From: Eonycteris spelaea
Taxonomy: Eukaryota; Chordata; Mammalia; Chiroptera; Pteropodidae
Direction: 5' to 3'
Length of the DNA: 64,000 nt
Assembly: GCA_003508835.1 (NCBI GenBank)
Contig: PUFA01000203.1
Location: forward strand, 186,001-250,000
The first letter of the stretch is position 1. Every line of letters starts with the position of its first letter. The notes beneath the pieces were generated by a model, which did no database searches, was not told the DNA's origin, and worked only from the letters and a program-made list of their open reading frames with translations. Below, in pieces: positions 15,575 to 27,249 of this stretch. Made by a program: the position numbers and the translations under genes.

Positions 15575-16110
15575 GGTCTCGGATGGAAGCCCCGCAGATT
15601 TGGCTCCCACAACTGGGATCCCAGCTCTCTGCAGCGCGCGCCTCTCGCGCTGCGTGCTCTGCAAACGCAGCCGCTCCAGCAGGTAGGATGAATTATTTCC
15701 CTGGGGTGGTAGCGCCGCCTTTCCGGCCTTTATTCAATCAAAAAGAAATAATATATTCCATAGTTCATGCTTTTTAAAAATAAAAAATCCGTGAACAAAA
15801 CACACGCACCCCACCGACTTAAAATGCTGTTAAACCGTTTTTCCCTGTTCTCTCTCACTTCTGAGAAATCCCGGCTCAACCCCGCGAACCTGGAGCGCGC
15901 TGTCCGTGGTGCTGACTCCGGGGACAGGCGCGCTCTCTCTCGCAACGCCGTGGTCACCCGCTGGGGCGCGCACTTGGAGCAGAGCTGGACACCAGGCTCT
16001 GCAAATGTCAGGAGAACAGCTGGCTGTCTAGGCAGCCCGTCCGCGCGGCCTAAACGCCGGATTCCACGTGCACCTGTCCCGCAGACCTGTCTTAATTGCA
16101 CACCCAAGTA
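15575..16110. promoter_or_regulatory. Orphan CpG island
   Basis: GC- and CpG-rich sequence between initiator tRNA-Met and PRSS16. A possible splice donor (CAGCAGGTAGGA) lies near 15684 on the plus strand and is preceded by a short open frame. No coding family is recognisable. It may be the promoter of a noncoding transcript. Confidence 0.4.
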
Positions 16111-17210
16111 ACCTACCCACACCCATTGTTCCGTGGGTGCTCTGTGCTAAATGAAACTGTTTGTGCTAAATGGAACTAACTGTTCCGGACACCCACTCGA
16201 CCAGACCGCGCGTCGTGGGCCACACTAGCTTTCACTATTGGTATTTCTCTTGCTAACACCTTCAGGTTTTCATGCTGGCCCTGGAGAACAAGGCCTGATC
16301 AAGAACAAACACAAATTATTTTCAAATTGTGCACAGCCAGGGCCTGAATAAAAAGGGCCTCATTATTTTAATTCCATAGTGGTTATAATGTTAAAGATAT
16401 AGGTGCAGAAACAACACCTACTTTAGCAAGTTTAAGCAGTATAAGTGGAGAAACGGAGTTAAAGAAAACTCCAAGTGCTGGATCTTAGACACTGTAAGTC
16501 TCCAGTTTTCATTTAATAAGATGTGTGGTTTTCCCCAGAGTCAGAGTTTATGGAAGGTTAGAGCAAAGATTCTTCTATGGTTTTTGAGGGGAAAGGTGGT
16601 TCATGACAGGTTTGTAAAGACTAAAAGAGAGACAGATAAAGAAGGACAAAGATCAAGTGACAGGACAAGAACTAGAGGCAGTGAAGAAGGACATAAGAGA
16701 CAGAAACGGAGAGAGCCCCAGAGCCCAGTGAGCCCCAGAGACGAAGGGCAGTGAAGGAAAACAGGGAACATCTAAGAGAAGGAGGTAAAGACAAAGTCAG
16801 GATGAGAGGCTGAGGCAGGGGACACAGTGAGGGAAAGGGTGAGAAGCAGACAAGTCAGGGTCTGGGGTCCAGAGAGACATGCAGAAAGTGCCCAGCCCAG
16901 GTGCTGAGCAGAATCTGAACTGGAATCTGATGAGCAGGGGAGGGCACCAGCATAAAGAGTAACTTTTCTTTGACTTTTGATATTAAAATACAGGAATTCA
17001 CAATGAGAACCACCATCCACCTATGTTTCTGGAAATGTCTGGAGCGGAGTACTTTTAGTTGAGAGTGAGGTTGTCTGCAGTCACAAGTCAGTTATATGTA
17101 GAGCAGGCACTACATCCCAATTTCCAGCACTTCCTCTCTCAACACCAGCTGCTTTCTCCTGTTCAGTGAATGGAGACATTCAAGACTGAGGCGGCCATGC
17201 AGGGAGTGGC
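16111..17210. other. Intergenic; purine-rich GA stretch
   Basis: The section 16600-16870 is rich in AGAGA/GACAGA words, giving open frames without stops that are compositional. The right end is the region downstream of the PRSS16 stop and should hold its 3' UTR. I see no clear poly(A) signal. Confidence 0.4.
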
Positions 17211-20200
17211 TCAGAGCCCAGCCCTGATCCATGCCTCCACCCTGAGCCAGGTCTGCAGCTGCTGGAAGATGCTCTGTGGAGAGATGGGGAGGATTTTGAA
17301 AGACAGACCCCAGCACTAGAAGAGGGCAGAGACATGCAAATTAGCATGCAAATGACAATGCAAATCTCCCAGAGCCTTTTCTCTCTTACCTGGCGCCCGA
17401 GGCGGAGGTTGGGGGAGTCTGAAGGCCTCTCAGGTGCCATGTCCAAGCAGTGAGAGGCACTAGGGATGAGAAGAGCTGACACTGAGGGTCCCAAAGCCTG
17501 TGTTACACTTAGCACATGCCAAGGGTCTGCATCCCCTGGGAAGAAAGGAGAGAATGGTGTGCTGAATTGGGACGAGGTGGTGACATAAATGTCAGATCCT
17601 GATGGCATGCTCACCATTGACAAACAGCACTTGGGTGGACCCTGGGGTCTGGCCACCATAGTAGGAGTTCGTCTGGGCAACAGCCTGGGCTACAGATGAA
17701 GTTGACAGCCCAAACACCTGCTCACACAGCTCTAGCTGGGAGGGCAGTGCTGGGAGCTGGGAGAAAGGACATCTAGGGTCCTCGCAGGTGACATCTGCGA
17801 AGGAGATGTGGAAGGAGATATCTGTAAATGTGGGGTGTAAACCCAACCCCACTCTCCTTTCATAATCATTTACAGCAATTTGGTAAATTACACCTTCACA
17901 AGCAGAATTAAAACGTTTATCTTTTCCTTCCCACCTGATCCCCAGAATTTCAGGTACTCTTAACTAATCTACATGTAACTAAATTTAAGGATGTTGACTA
18001 TTAGATCCATTTTTAATCTAAAGAAAGTTCTTGCACCTAACTAGACTGCTCAACCAACAGAGGATTTGAAATTAAATTACTAGGAGGGAAGCAGATGACA
18101 ACACAAGATTCTGGACCAGGTCATATAATCTACACCTTCATATTTCCTTTTTTCCCTTTTACATTACTTCTAACCCATCTCACAAAAATTATGAGAGGCC
18201 AAACACTCACTATAATAGTTAATATTTCCTTTCCTCTCTTATTTCTGACTGGGAAGATAACTCAACATTGGGCATCATCTTTAAACCCACTTCACAGGTC
18301 AAAATGTACAACAAGCTATACACATAGTCAATGTTGTTTAGGGCCTGGTAATGTCAGCCCCAGCAAAGGTACCAATTTGAAAGAATACTTTTTCCTTGGG
18401 CAGGTATTACAATGACAGTAGTCACTGCTGCAGCAATTTTCAACAGGGAAAAGCTTTAAATTTTTCATGTGAAATACATTAGATGATAGAATTATTCTTG
18501 ACCATATTCTAGATGAACAAGGTGGGGTTGGCTCTGTTGTTAATACCTTTTGTTGCACAGAGGTGTTTGATAAAACACTCCTGGTAAATTAAAAGTGAAA
18601 CTACAGAAAATGTGGACCCAAACCAAATGATTGCATATACACTGGCTGCTGACATCTCATGGTTCTCTAATTAATCTTCAGCTAATGGCCTTCAGTTATT
18701 GTCTCCTGGTTCAGATCTATTCTCCAAATTAGACTTAACAGAAAGGTCTCAAACACGCACACACACAGAGCCACTTTGAAATGGAGCCGGAGCTGCCATC
18801 CAGAGGAATTGCCTTGCATATCTTATGCCTCAAACCTTTGAAATGTTAAAAACAGGACAAAATAACCTTTGGACTCGGGCTAAAACAACACTGTGCCCCA
18901 AAGAACTGTTTGTAAGGATAACAAGAAGGCAGCGATTATGATTGATGGGTAGCAAACTGAAAATGAAAAGCATCCTTTAGAATAACAGCAGTATGTTAGA
19001 TTATCTGCACCAACAGAAATACCTTTCTTTGACGGATGTAATTGTTTCCCTTCCCCACAAAGAATATTGTCTGTCTCCTAATCGGAACCCCGTGTGGGCT
19101 TCTGCCTGAATCAGTGCTTCCTGAACAACTGTTCTGAAATAAATGCTTGTCGCCTCTGCTTTGAAAAGCCTTTTTAACTTTAGATTATCAGGGGTGAGGG
19201 TTGGGCCAGTCACTTACAGAAGCCGAACTCAGTACACGTCTGGTACAACCACTGCCGGTCACCCATGCTGGACATTTGGGGTTCTGTGACCCTCAGCTGG
19301 GCCACTGTCTCTGCTCGGGAAAAGCTTAAACATTTCTGGCCCAGGCCGTGTAGGACAACCTAGGGGGACAATATACATACAGACATACATACATCATGCA
19401 TTCCTCCCAGCCCTCTAGTAAGCCAGGGCCTGGAGGCATAGGTCCCTACAAGTCAAAGGTCAGAAGTCATAAGAGGGTGTTCCTGAGTTCTCCTGGGAGT
19501 CAGGGTGGGGTAAGGGTCGGTTCCTGGGTCCGGATTGGTCAGAGGTTAAGGTACTAGATGATGGGACCTTATTACCTGGGGCAAGTGATAATATCTTGGA
19601 CCTCAGTTTCCCTATCTGTAAGTGGGGATAATACTGGCGACCTTCTAAAACTAATGTGAGGATTCATTGAGATAATCTATGGGAAGCACTTGGCACAGCA
19701 CTTGGTGCAGACAGCGCTGTAAATGTGACAGCTGGATTACACCTGTGGATTCTGAGGATGGGCCGGGTCTCCAGGAGAGCCCCGTGCACAGGGCTACCTC
19801 CATTCTTTCATTCGTTCTACAGATACTACTTGAGCTCTTGCCGTGTGCCAGACACTACTGCAGACCCCGGGCAGAGGTCAGAACTAGACAGGTAAAATAG
19901 CGTAATTTCTAAAGCTGTGTGGTGCGTGCCAAGCCCCTGCTGAGCGCGTCACACGGGGCGTGTGACACCTCCCCGCAGGCCCTGTGCAGTGTCATCCTCA
20001 TGGGACAGAGGAGGAAACGAAGGCTTGGGAGGAATTTAGCCCACGCAGCGCGCAGCAGAGGTCCGCCGACCCGCGCCTGGCGCGGGGGAGCTCACCTGCA
20101 CGGCCTGAAGTCGGGGGAGCTCACCTGCACGGCCTGACGCAGCCCGCGGTAGGGCGCGAGGCGGCTGCCGTTGCCCCCGGCCTGGAGGAGTCCGCAGAGC

Positions 20201-23200
20201 TGCCGCACGCTCAGCGGCGCCCCCGCCTGCCCGTCGTACTGCACTGCGCCTCCCACCAGAGCCTGCAGCGCCCCCAGCAGCTCCGCCCGGTCCTCCGCAC
20301 GGTCCAAGGACGCGCATGCGCCCAGCTCCGCCCTCAGCGCCGCCCGGGCCGCCTCGCCCGCGCGCAGTCGCTTGGCCACCTCCGCGAAGGCTAAGGATGC
20401 CGCGCCGGCACTGTGGAGAAGAGACGCAGTGTCGGCGGGAACCGGGCCTCGACCTGGCCTGCCCTTCTAGAACGTCCGTTGACCTGGACTCCGCGTGATA
20501 GGGGCGTTCCCCTCAGGCCGCCACACTGAACCACATCCCTGATAGGGGCGTTCCCCCTCAGGCCCCGCCCCACACTGAACCACACCTCCTGATAGGGCGT
20601 TCCCCCTCAGGCCCCGCCTTATAGGGGCGGTCCCCCTCAGCCCCCCCCGCACCGAGCCTACCCCTCCCTAGAGTAGTCTTTCCTCAGGCCCCGCCCCTCC
20701 TCGGCCCCGCCCCCGTGGGGCTCCTCTCTTTCCTTGCACTGACGCCTTCTCAGCTCCAGCCTTTTTCTAGGATCTGTCCACCTTTCGAGGCTCCCACCTC
20801 CCCAGACCCTGCCACCATACAGGTTGCTCCCTTTCCTCTGGCCCCAACTTGAAGGCCTCCTCTCCTCCCCACCCTCGTTGGACTGGCCCCATTCCTACCT
20901 CCGGAGACCCGCCGATCGCCGTGCTCGTGAGGCTCCTGGACACCACCTGTGGTCGGACCGCGGGAGAAGAGGCTCATCAGGGACTGCGACCGCTGAGACC
21001 CCGCTCCTCCCGGACCCCGCCCTCCTTCTTACCACGTTGTACGCGGAGAAATCCAGCACGGCCCGCACTGGGGCAGAGGAGGCGACCGCGGCGAAGATGA
21101 GATGCGGGAACTGGGGGGAGAAGTCGTCAGCCGCGGTTGAGGGCTGGGACCCCTGGTCTTCCGCCCTGTGCCACTCACTTTGAGGCCAGTCCCCCCTCTA
21201 TATATTGGATCCCCGTGAAGACAAATGTGGAAAGGCCTCTGGGGCAGGGTGTGGGGAGAAGGTGTTCCTATCACCTGAGATGGGGACCCCGAGTCAAAGC
21301 CTCCGCCCCCAGCCCGCCCAGAGGAGTCCCGGGACCTTCAGCCGGGCCCAGGCAGCCAGGGAACCGGCATAGGAGCCTCCGAAGCAGACCCAGGGGCTGG
21401 AGGAGGAGACGTTCAGAAGGCGGGAGAGCGCCAGGCGGGCGGAGACCACGTCGGCCAGCCTGGGGTCAAGGGGAGGTCGGTCAGTCGTCGCTGGAATCCC
21501 GGAAGATCCCTGCCCTGTGCCCGCTTAGTGTGGCCAGTAGCCAGGGCCCTTTCCTCAGGAGGTTTTCTGAGGACTCCTTCTCCACATCCATTTCCGCGTG
21601 TGTGCCTCCACCTTCCTTCCCTTCCAGATTCGGTGAGAGAGGAAAAATCCCCAAGGCAGTTTAGGCAGAATTCTGACTAATATAGAAGTTGGGGACAGTC
21701 AAGAAGAGCTGCTGGGGAGGGGAGAAGAGGAGGTGTCCTAGGCTGGTTAGGTTAGACTGGGGGAGGGGAGACAATTAGAGAGAAAAGAGATGTTGGGATA
21801 TGTCTCACATACTCTTTTCTACCCAAAGTGCTTTCTTTCTCCCCCAATCTTTCTGAAACGGTTTGCAATCAGTGCCATCCCCCTGCACTTAGAAACCTGT
21901 TTGGCTTGTGAAGGACTGAGAGACAGGGAGTGACAGAGGCAAAGAGATACAGACAGATGGAGACCAGAGTGAGACAGAGGCAGGCACAAGGAGGATTGCA
22001 GACGGATGCAGAGAGGACAGAGAGACAAGTTCTGAGGAGAACAACAGAGCGAGTGAGGGGGAAGGAGATGAGGGGTTGTCAGTAGGAGTAGGGGAGGAAG
22101 CAGTGCAAATATCTGAGGGAGGGTTCAGAGACTCGAGGCAGCAATGAACCTCTGGGGCTGGAGGACGGCAAGGACGTCAGGGCCGCTGGAGCCCGGTGAA
22201 TGTGAACAAGTGGAGGTCGGCGAGGTAACCGTGAGCCAGGGCCAGTTGGGCCTCGAAGCCACTGGAAACCTCTGACTGTGCTCTGAGTGAGATGAGAGAC
22301 ATCTGAAGGATTTGAGGGAGGGGGAGTGGTGATCTGGTTTGTGCTCCGATGATCACACTGGCTTTGTCTGGAAAATAGACAGAAGGGGTCAAGGGCAGAA
22401 ACAGAGACCAGTGAGGAGGATGTGTCATTCAGGCAAGAGACATGGTGGTCTGGACCGAAAGCCATAGTGAGAAAGAACAGAATACAGTGTAGGGAAAAGA
22501 AGAGATGGGGAGGGACAGAGATCCAGAGATGGAGAGAGAAAGTATAAGACGCCGAAAGACAGAAACACAAACAAACAAACAAACAAAAGTGAACCAGAGG
22601 CTCAAGGTCTACTTTGAGAAGTGATGGAGAGAAACAAGACATCCGTAATTCCATGAGCCCCAACGCTTTCCCTATTCCCACTCACGCATGGCGGCTGGAC
22701 AGGAAGCGGAGCTGAGCCATGTCCAGGCCCCCAGCAGGTATACTCAGGCCGTAAAATCTGTGTTCCAGGCCTATCACCAGGGCCCCCCAGGCTGGGGCCA
22801 GGGCTGCAGGGTGCCCTGTGGAGAGCGCGGGGAGGGCATGAGGTCTCACAGCAGCACACCGCGCAGCTTCCCTGCCCAGCACGACTGGCTTCCCAGCTGT
22901 CTCTCTTACCCTTGTCTCTTACCTCTCATCACTGCGCCTGGCCCAAGGCTGCCCTCGCCCCCAGATGCAGGAACACAGGTCTGTCGTGGCTGGCCCAGTG
23001 CTGGTCGTTTACCCAGTACCGCTAAGAGACGGGATGAAGAAGAAGCGGCTCAGAGTTCCGGCCTCTCTTCCCTGCTGGCTCCAGTCTTGCCCTGACGGGT
23101 CTCTCTGTACAGACTCAGCAGTATCTAAAACGGGCTCTTTACCTATATGTTTGTCTCCTCACCTAGAATGTAAGATCTACAAGAGCAGATATTTTTGTTA

Positions 23201-24120
23201 ATTTTTTTCTCCCAGAGTTGAGGATAGTGGTGAGCCCACTGTAGGCACTTGCTATATATTGAGATAATAATTGTAGAATACGTAACAAATGCAGGTGGAT
23301 TTAGCAACAGGGCCTAGGTGACTTGACCTCTGAAGACAGTACAGAATAGGTGTAAAAAAAATGGTGAATTTATCCATTCAAAAGAGATCTCGAGTGCAGG
23401 TTGTGAGCCAGCGCTGGTTCCAACGCCGGTCCAGACCTCTGCTGCACATGGAGACGTGGTGGTGGGGTTAGGGTTTAATCTCAAGGACCTGGAGAAGGGG
23501 GTCTGAGGGACAGAGCGGGGGTGGGGTGGAGAAAGAGAGAGAGAGAATATGACAGAAGGAAAGACTAAAGGTCAGAACCTGAGGGACAAAAAAGTGGGCG
23601 ACTGAGGAAAGAGGTAGGGGAATAGGGGATGGAAGCAAATACTAGAAATGGAGGGTGGGGCTGGGGCTGGGCTGAAGGCATAGGGTTACTGAGAGCAGCA
23701 GAGGCTGAGATGGAGGGGGGGTGGGGGGGGGGGGGGGGGGACGGGGGAGTGGACGGAGCTGTAAAGTCAGGGGAAAGTCGCGAGGCAAAGGGACAGAACC
23801 AGGAGATGAGAGGCCGCTCCCCAGGCCTCACTGCAGGAAGGACCGCCTGTCAGATGTGTTGAAGGGGTCCAGCGCCTGCTCCAGCCACCCCTCTGCTGGG
23901 AGGGCCGCGGCCGCTGGGCCCGGACTCAGGCCCGGGCTGGAGCTCTCCCGCCGCACGTGCTCTCCCAGGCGCCGGAGAAGAGAAGCTGTGGGCGGCAGGG
24001 GAGGGGTCAGGCCGGGCCGGGAGGCTCCGCCCGACCTGCAGGCTCCGCTTACCTGGAGCTGAGGTCCCCAGAGGGAAAGCAGGAGCAGGGAGCCCAGCCC
24101 AGCGCCGGCCCCGCAGCCAT
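17211..24120 (-). CDS. PRSS16: Thymus-specific serine protease, 12 exons
   Basis: A secreted or lysosomal S28-family carboxypeptidase of thymic cortical epithelium, implicated in making MHC class II self-peptides. Exons in transcript order are 24120-24053, 23985-23832, 23021-22923, 22815-22686, 21459-21336, 21110-21033, 20946-20899, 20410-20125, 19359-19218, 17794-17615, 17535-17400 and 17273-17211. Introns have GT/AG ends. Exon 1 encodes a hydrophobic signal (LGSLLLLSLWG). Exon 5 holds the Ser nucleophile in GGSYAGS. Exon 11 holds the Asp (DADPWH) and His (SHCLDMAPERP). Frame problems: the exon 1 ATG is out of frame with the signal peptide and with exon 2; the exon 2 donor reads CTGCAGTGAGG, one G short of CAG|GTGAGG; exon 3 lacks one G at 22958-22962; exon 8 has one extra base near its start. 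The rest matches the family, so these may be sequence errors. Confidence 0.92.
18770..19200 (+). repeat. Dispersed repeat, family A, copy 1 (overlaps PRSS16 intron 9)
   Basis: About 430 bases align by eye with 42250-42670. Both begin ATGGnGCCGGAGCTGCnATCC, share AAAGnACTGTTTG and AnATAACAAG in the middle, and end near a CTTTTTAACT or CTTTTTTACTAACC block. Length and ends suggest a solo LTR or DNA-transposon remnant. The family is not identified. Confidence 0.6.
19540..19730 (+). mobile_element. MIR SINE fragment
   Basis: The sequence contains the MIR core CTCAGTTTCCCTATCTGTAA followed by TGGGGATAATA and GAGATAATCTATGGGAAGCACTTGGCAC-like phrases. It lies in PRSS16 intron 8. Confidence 0.8.
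20083..20137 (-). repeat. 29-bp tandem duplication of the PRSS16 exon 8 splice donor
   Basis: A 26-base match is repeated with a 29-base period, duplicating the end of exon 8 (GGCCGTGCAG) together with its GTGAGC donor. The first donor met by the transcript gives the expected exon end after RQAVQ. Use of the second would add 29 bases and shift the frame. Confidence 0.9.
20495..20660 (+). repeat. Minisatellite in PRSS16 intron 7
   Basis: About three imperfect units of roughly 50-60 bases share TGATAGGGGCGTTCCCC, CTCAGGCC and CACACTGAACCACA. Unit ends vary and the last copy is partial. Confidence 0.75.
21890..22130. repeat. GACAGA-type low-complexity sequence (PRSS16 intron 4)
   Basis: Imperfect purine-rich units (GAGACAGG, AGAGATACAGACAGATGG). 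A related patch occurs at about 22480-22610 with an ACAAACAAACAAACAAAC run near 22567. Confidence 0.6.
23711..23760 (+). repeat. Long G run in PRSS16 intron 2
   Basis: A nearly unbroken run of about 19 G is flanked by further G tracts (GGAGGGGGGGTGG on one side, ACGGGGGAG on the other). The plus strand could fold into G-quadruplexes. The exact run length in an assembly is unreliable. Confidence 0.8.
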
Positions 24121-25720
24121 GCCGGCCGGTCTCTGCGCTGGGCTCGGCCGTGTCCTTCGTGTGCCCGGGCTGGACTTTGGATTTATAGCCTTTCCTCAGG
24201 AGCTCGGGTTTCTTCCTGACGCCTCTCCGCGGCAGAGCAAGCGTCTGTGGGAGCCGCTGAAGCGAGCAGGGACGCCAGAGTTGTGGTAGAGGCCTCCGGC
24301 GGCGGCGCCGTGTCCGATGTCCACTCTGCTCGATATCGTCCCCGGCTGGGTCCTTGACCCCCTTCCTCTGTGCCTCAGTCCCCTCCCGTTTCTCTCTCCT
24401 CTCCCCTTCAGGTTCTCTGTCCCCTGGGCTCATCCTGTCTATTTTCATGCCCCCCTTTCTGCTCCTTCTCACCCCCAGCCTCTCTGACCCACAACCTCGC
24501 CGCCCGGTTTTTGAGCGCTGCAGGCTTCCCCCGCTCGGTGCTTGCCCTGGGTCCCACTGTTTCTCATGAACCCTCGCCACAAGCTGATCCCTAGTCAGCC
24601 GGAAGAAAGGAAAGGTCTTCCAGGTCAGCTTTTTAAAAATCCCAAATCTGTAGCCCTCCTTTATTCTTTATTCTTTTTCACAGCAACTTATAACAGAAAT
24701 ATTTGTATTTATTTAGACGGTTTCAGCATCTGATCCACACTGGATCATAAACTCACAGGAGTAGGGTTCCCATCGTTTTTGTCTATTGCCAAGCCTCTGG
24801 CCACTTGGACCATGCTCTAGTGAAGCAATTTGGATCCAAGGAACTCCTTGTATGCATCTTTCTGGTGTCTGATGTGGCCAGAAAAGGCATCAGGACCCAA
24901 AGGACAGCCCTAGAGGGTGTCAGTAGTCTCTGGAGGGCAGTATTCCTCAGGGAGACTGAGTTGAGGCAGGACAGGTGTGTCCAGGTGTGAGGTGTGGAGT
25001 GTGGGGGGACTGGTGGTGCCCAGTGCGGCTAGGGCAGGTCAAACGCCCTCCAGTCTGGGTCGTTCATATTCACACATGTCTACACATGTTTCATTGTCGA
25101 CTAACCTCTTTCGTGTGGTATTTGACTTTTTTCGTTTTCTACATTTTGACTGATGTGCCTCACTGTCCTTTCTGCTCTACATGTTACCCAGAGTAGCTAG
25201 AGGTGAGCTATAAATTCTGATTTTCAACAGAAAATTTCCATGGCAGGGCAGCCCCCCACAAAGGTGCTCAACGGCAAGACTTTTCTCCCACAAATCAGAA
25301 ACGATTTGCAATGTCATCAAAGCCTTTTCACACCAAGGATGATAAGCTCGTTGTTCATCGCCTTTCCTTTGCCGGGTTCGTGTGGACAATTAAATCAATC
25401 CACTTCCTAGTATTACTGAGAAGATTTAATTATATCTATCTCTCCACTAACTACACGAGTCCCAACTCAAAAGAGCTGGATTCCGATTCCCAGAGGCATA
25501 GACGGGACTTGCTTCCATGTGCCCTGGAGACCATGATGAACTGACTTAAACGCTGGGTAATTAACACCCCCCCCAGGACTGCGGGTTCCCAGAGTGGCGG
25601 ATGACTGTCTTCCCAGTTTCCAGGGAGTGGTTCCGGCAGTCGAACGCCCCAGTGACCACGCCAGGGAATCTGACTCCTGGGGACACAGGTGCGCGCCAGT
25701 GGTGCAGGAGAGAGAAGCAA
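24121..25720. other. PRSS16 upstream region and intergenic sequence
   Basis: The first ~250 bases are GC-rich and probably hold the PRSS16 promoter and 5' UTR (minus strand). The remainder has no supported gene. Confidence 0.4.
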
Positions 25721-25739
25721 AACCTTAAGCTAATCTTAC

Positions 25740-26060
25740 AAAATCCTAAGCGAGGCCGGCGTTTTCGGGGGCTCACAGAGAAGGGGCCCCGGAGAGCCCC
25801 ACTCGGGGCGCGGCAGGCCTGCGCTCGGGCCGACCCGGGAGGCTCGGTTTGTCACCTCAGCGCTCAGAGGCGGAGCCCCGGGGTCGGAGGAAGAAGGCCC
25901 TCCTGTGAGCGTGTCTTGCTTTCCACCGAAGAGGAGAAGCGCGTTTTCTCTTTTCCTTTTCGCGGGAGCGTAGAAGGGGGAGCGGAAACAGGAGGCGACG
26001 TTGCTCGGTCGCCGTTAAAACGAGCCGGACGAAGACGTCGCCTTTGAAACAGGCGAGGAT
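25740..26060. promoter_or_regulatory. Small CpG-rich island beside a tRNA-Ile copy
   Basis: CpG-rich sequence ending about 65 bases before the tRNA-Ile-like sequence. No open frame belongs to a known family. It could be open chromatin tied to the tRNA locus. Confidence 0.35.
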
Positions 26061-26123
26061 GTTTCGTTTCCGTCGGAAAAAACACTTCTTAATTTTTTAA
26101 AGTAAAAGAGAGTAGAGTATGTT

Positions 26124-26197
26124 GGCCGGTTAGCTCAGTTGGTTAGAGCGTGGTGCTAATAAACGCAAGGTCGCGGGTTCGATCCCGTACGGGCACA
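26124..26197 (+). pseudogene. tRNA-Ile (AAT)-like, disrupted by run-length changes
   Basis: This is the same tRNA as the intact copy 4.2 kb downstream, and the first 37 bases are identical. It then differs only in run lengths: AATAAACGC for AATAACGCC, three C instead of four after the T loop, and GGGCACA for GGGCCACA. As written, the 3' side of the anticodon stem and the T and acceptor stems no longer pair. A TTTTT terminator follows within 20 bases. Since no plain substitution is present, sequence error is a real alternative to decay. Confidence 0.85.
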
Positions 26198-26977
26198 ATC
26201 CTTCCCCTTTTTAGTCAAAAAGAAATTTCAGTAAAGAGAATGAGGGCACGAAAGTGGAGGTGGCACCGGAGGAAAGACGTGCGTCCGGTGGCCGCTGACC
26301 ATTCCCATCTCACACTTTCCTTGTCTGAGCCTGCGTGGCCGTTCGGGCTCCATCCAGCCGCTGCCTCCGTCCTCTGCCCTGACTTTCCGGCGCTTGAAAT
26401 AGATACTTTTTATTGTTAAGATAATCACAATCGGACACATGCACATTTTCTCACTCTCGTTTTTCTCTTTTTCTTTATTCTTCTCTTTAATTATCAAGAG
26501 GCTTCCGCCAGAATTTCTGTCCAAGGGGACAGATATTTTTCTTTTTCTTCAGAACCAAGGACAGCTCGCAACACAAAGTCCGCATTTCGCAAATACGTGT
26601 GGGTTGTCGGTGTTTTCAGAAGCTGGAATTTTGTTTGCGAATCTAATACACCAATATAAAGGAAGTAAGGCCCAGCAAAGTCACCATTTATGACAAAACG
26701 ATGTGGTTATGAAGGCCACACAGCTATAGAATACACAAGAATTTTAGGAGTGAAAAATTAAGTGACAAATACAATCCAAACAAAAGGAAATTTAGTCTTT
26801 TTAAACTTGACTAAGGGGCATTTTCAGAGGATGACAAAACCAAAGCCAAAGTTCATTTAAGGAGAGAATGATGTTTTTTTCTCATTTAAGGAGAGATCCT
26901 CAGTCTTTGTGGAGTGGGCATCACCGAAGAGTCGTCTTTCCAGGGCGAGTTGGGCTCTTTTTCTTTTTCTTTTAAAC

Positions 26978-27094
26978 GCCTACAACACTGGTCTTCCTAG
27001 GTGATCTCCCATCCAAGTACTGACCAGGCCCAACCCTGCTTAGCGTGTGAGATCAGACGAGATCAGGAGTGTTCAGGGTGACATGGCCGTAGAC
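26978..27094 (-). rRNA. 5S rRNA-like sequence, diverged copy
   Basis: The minus strand follows 5S rRNA from GTCTACGGCCATG to GTTGTAGGC over 117 bases. The core GCTAAGCAGGGTTGGGCC and GGATGGGAGA are kept. Several changes hit the helices (CACTCCTGATCTC for CGCGCCCGATCTC, ACACGCTAAGC for GGAAGCTAAGC). It is most likely a 5S pseudogene. Confidence 0.85.
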
Positions 27095-27249
27095 TTGGGC
27101 TTCTTTCTTTGACCAACCGAAGTGCAGGGTTCTGAAGATTCCTTGTTACGTTAGGGTCAAATGCCCACAGCTTTTATTTCACAATCTTCAGGAAATAGCA
27201 GTTCTAATTATTTAAGCTGGCAATACTTAATGGAGAACGTCTGAGCATC

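Noticed and set aside
20495..20660. CRISPR-like repeat array
   Set aside because: Units are imperfect and contiguous without unique spacers, and the setting is a mammalian intron. It is a minisatellite.
22079..22681. A 200-residue minus-strand frame within PRSS16 intron 4
   Set aside because: It derives from GACAGA-type low-complexity sequence and lacks similarity to the protease. Exons 4 and 5 join correctly without it.
23828..24580. A 250-residue minus-strand frame
   Set aside because: It joins PRSS16 upstream sequence, exon 1, intron 1 and exon 2 without splicing. Only the two exon parts are real coding sequence.
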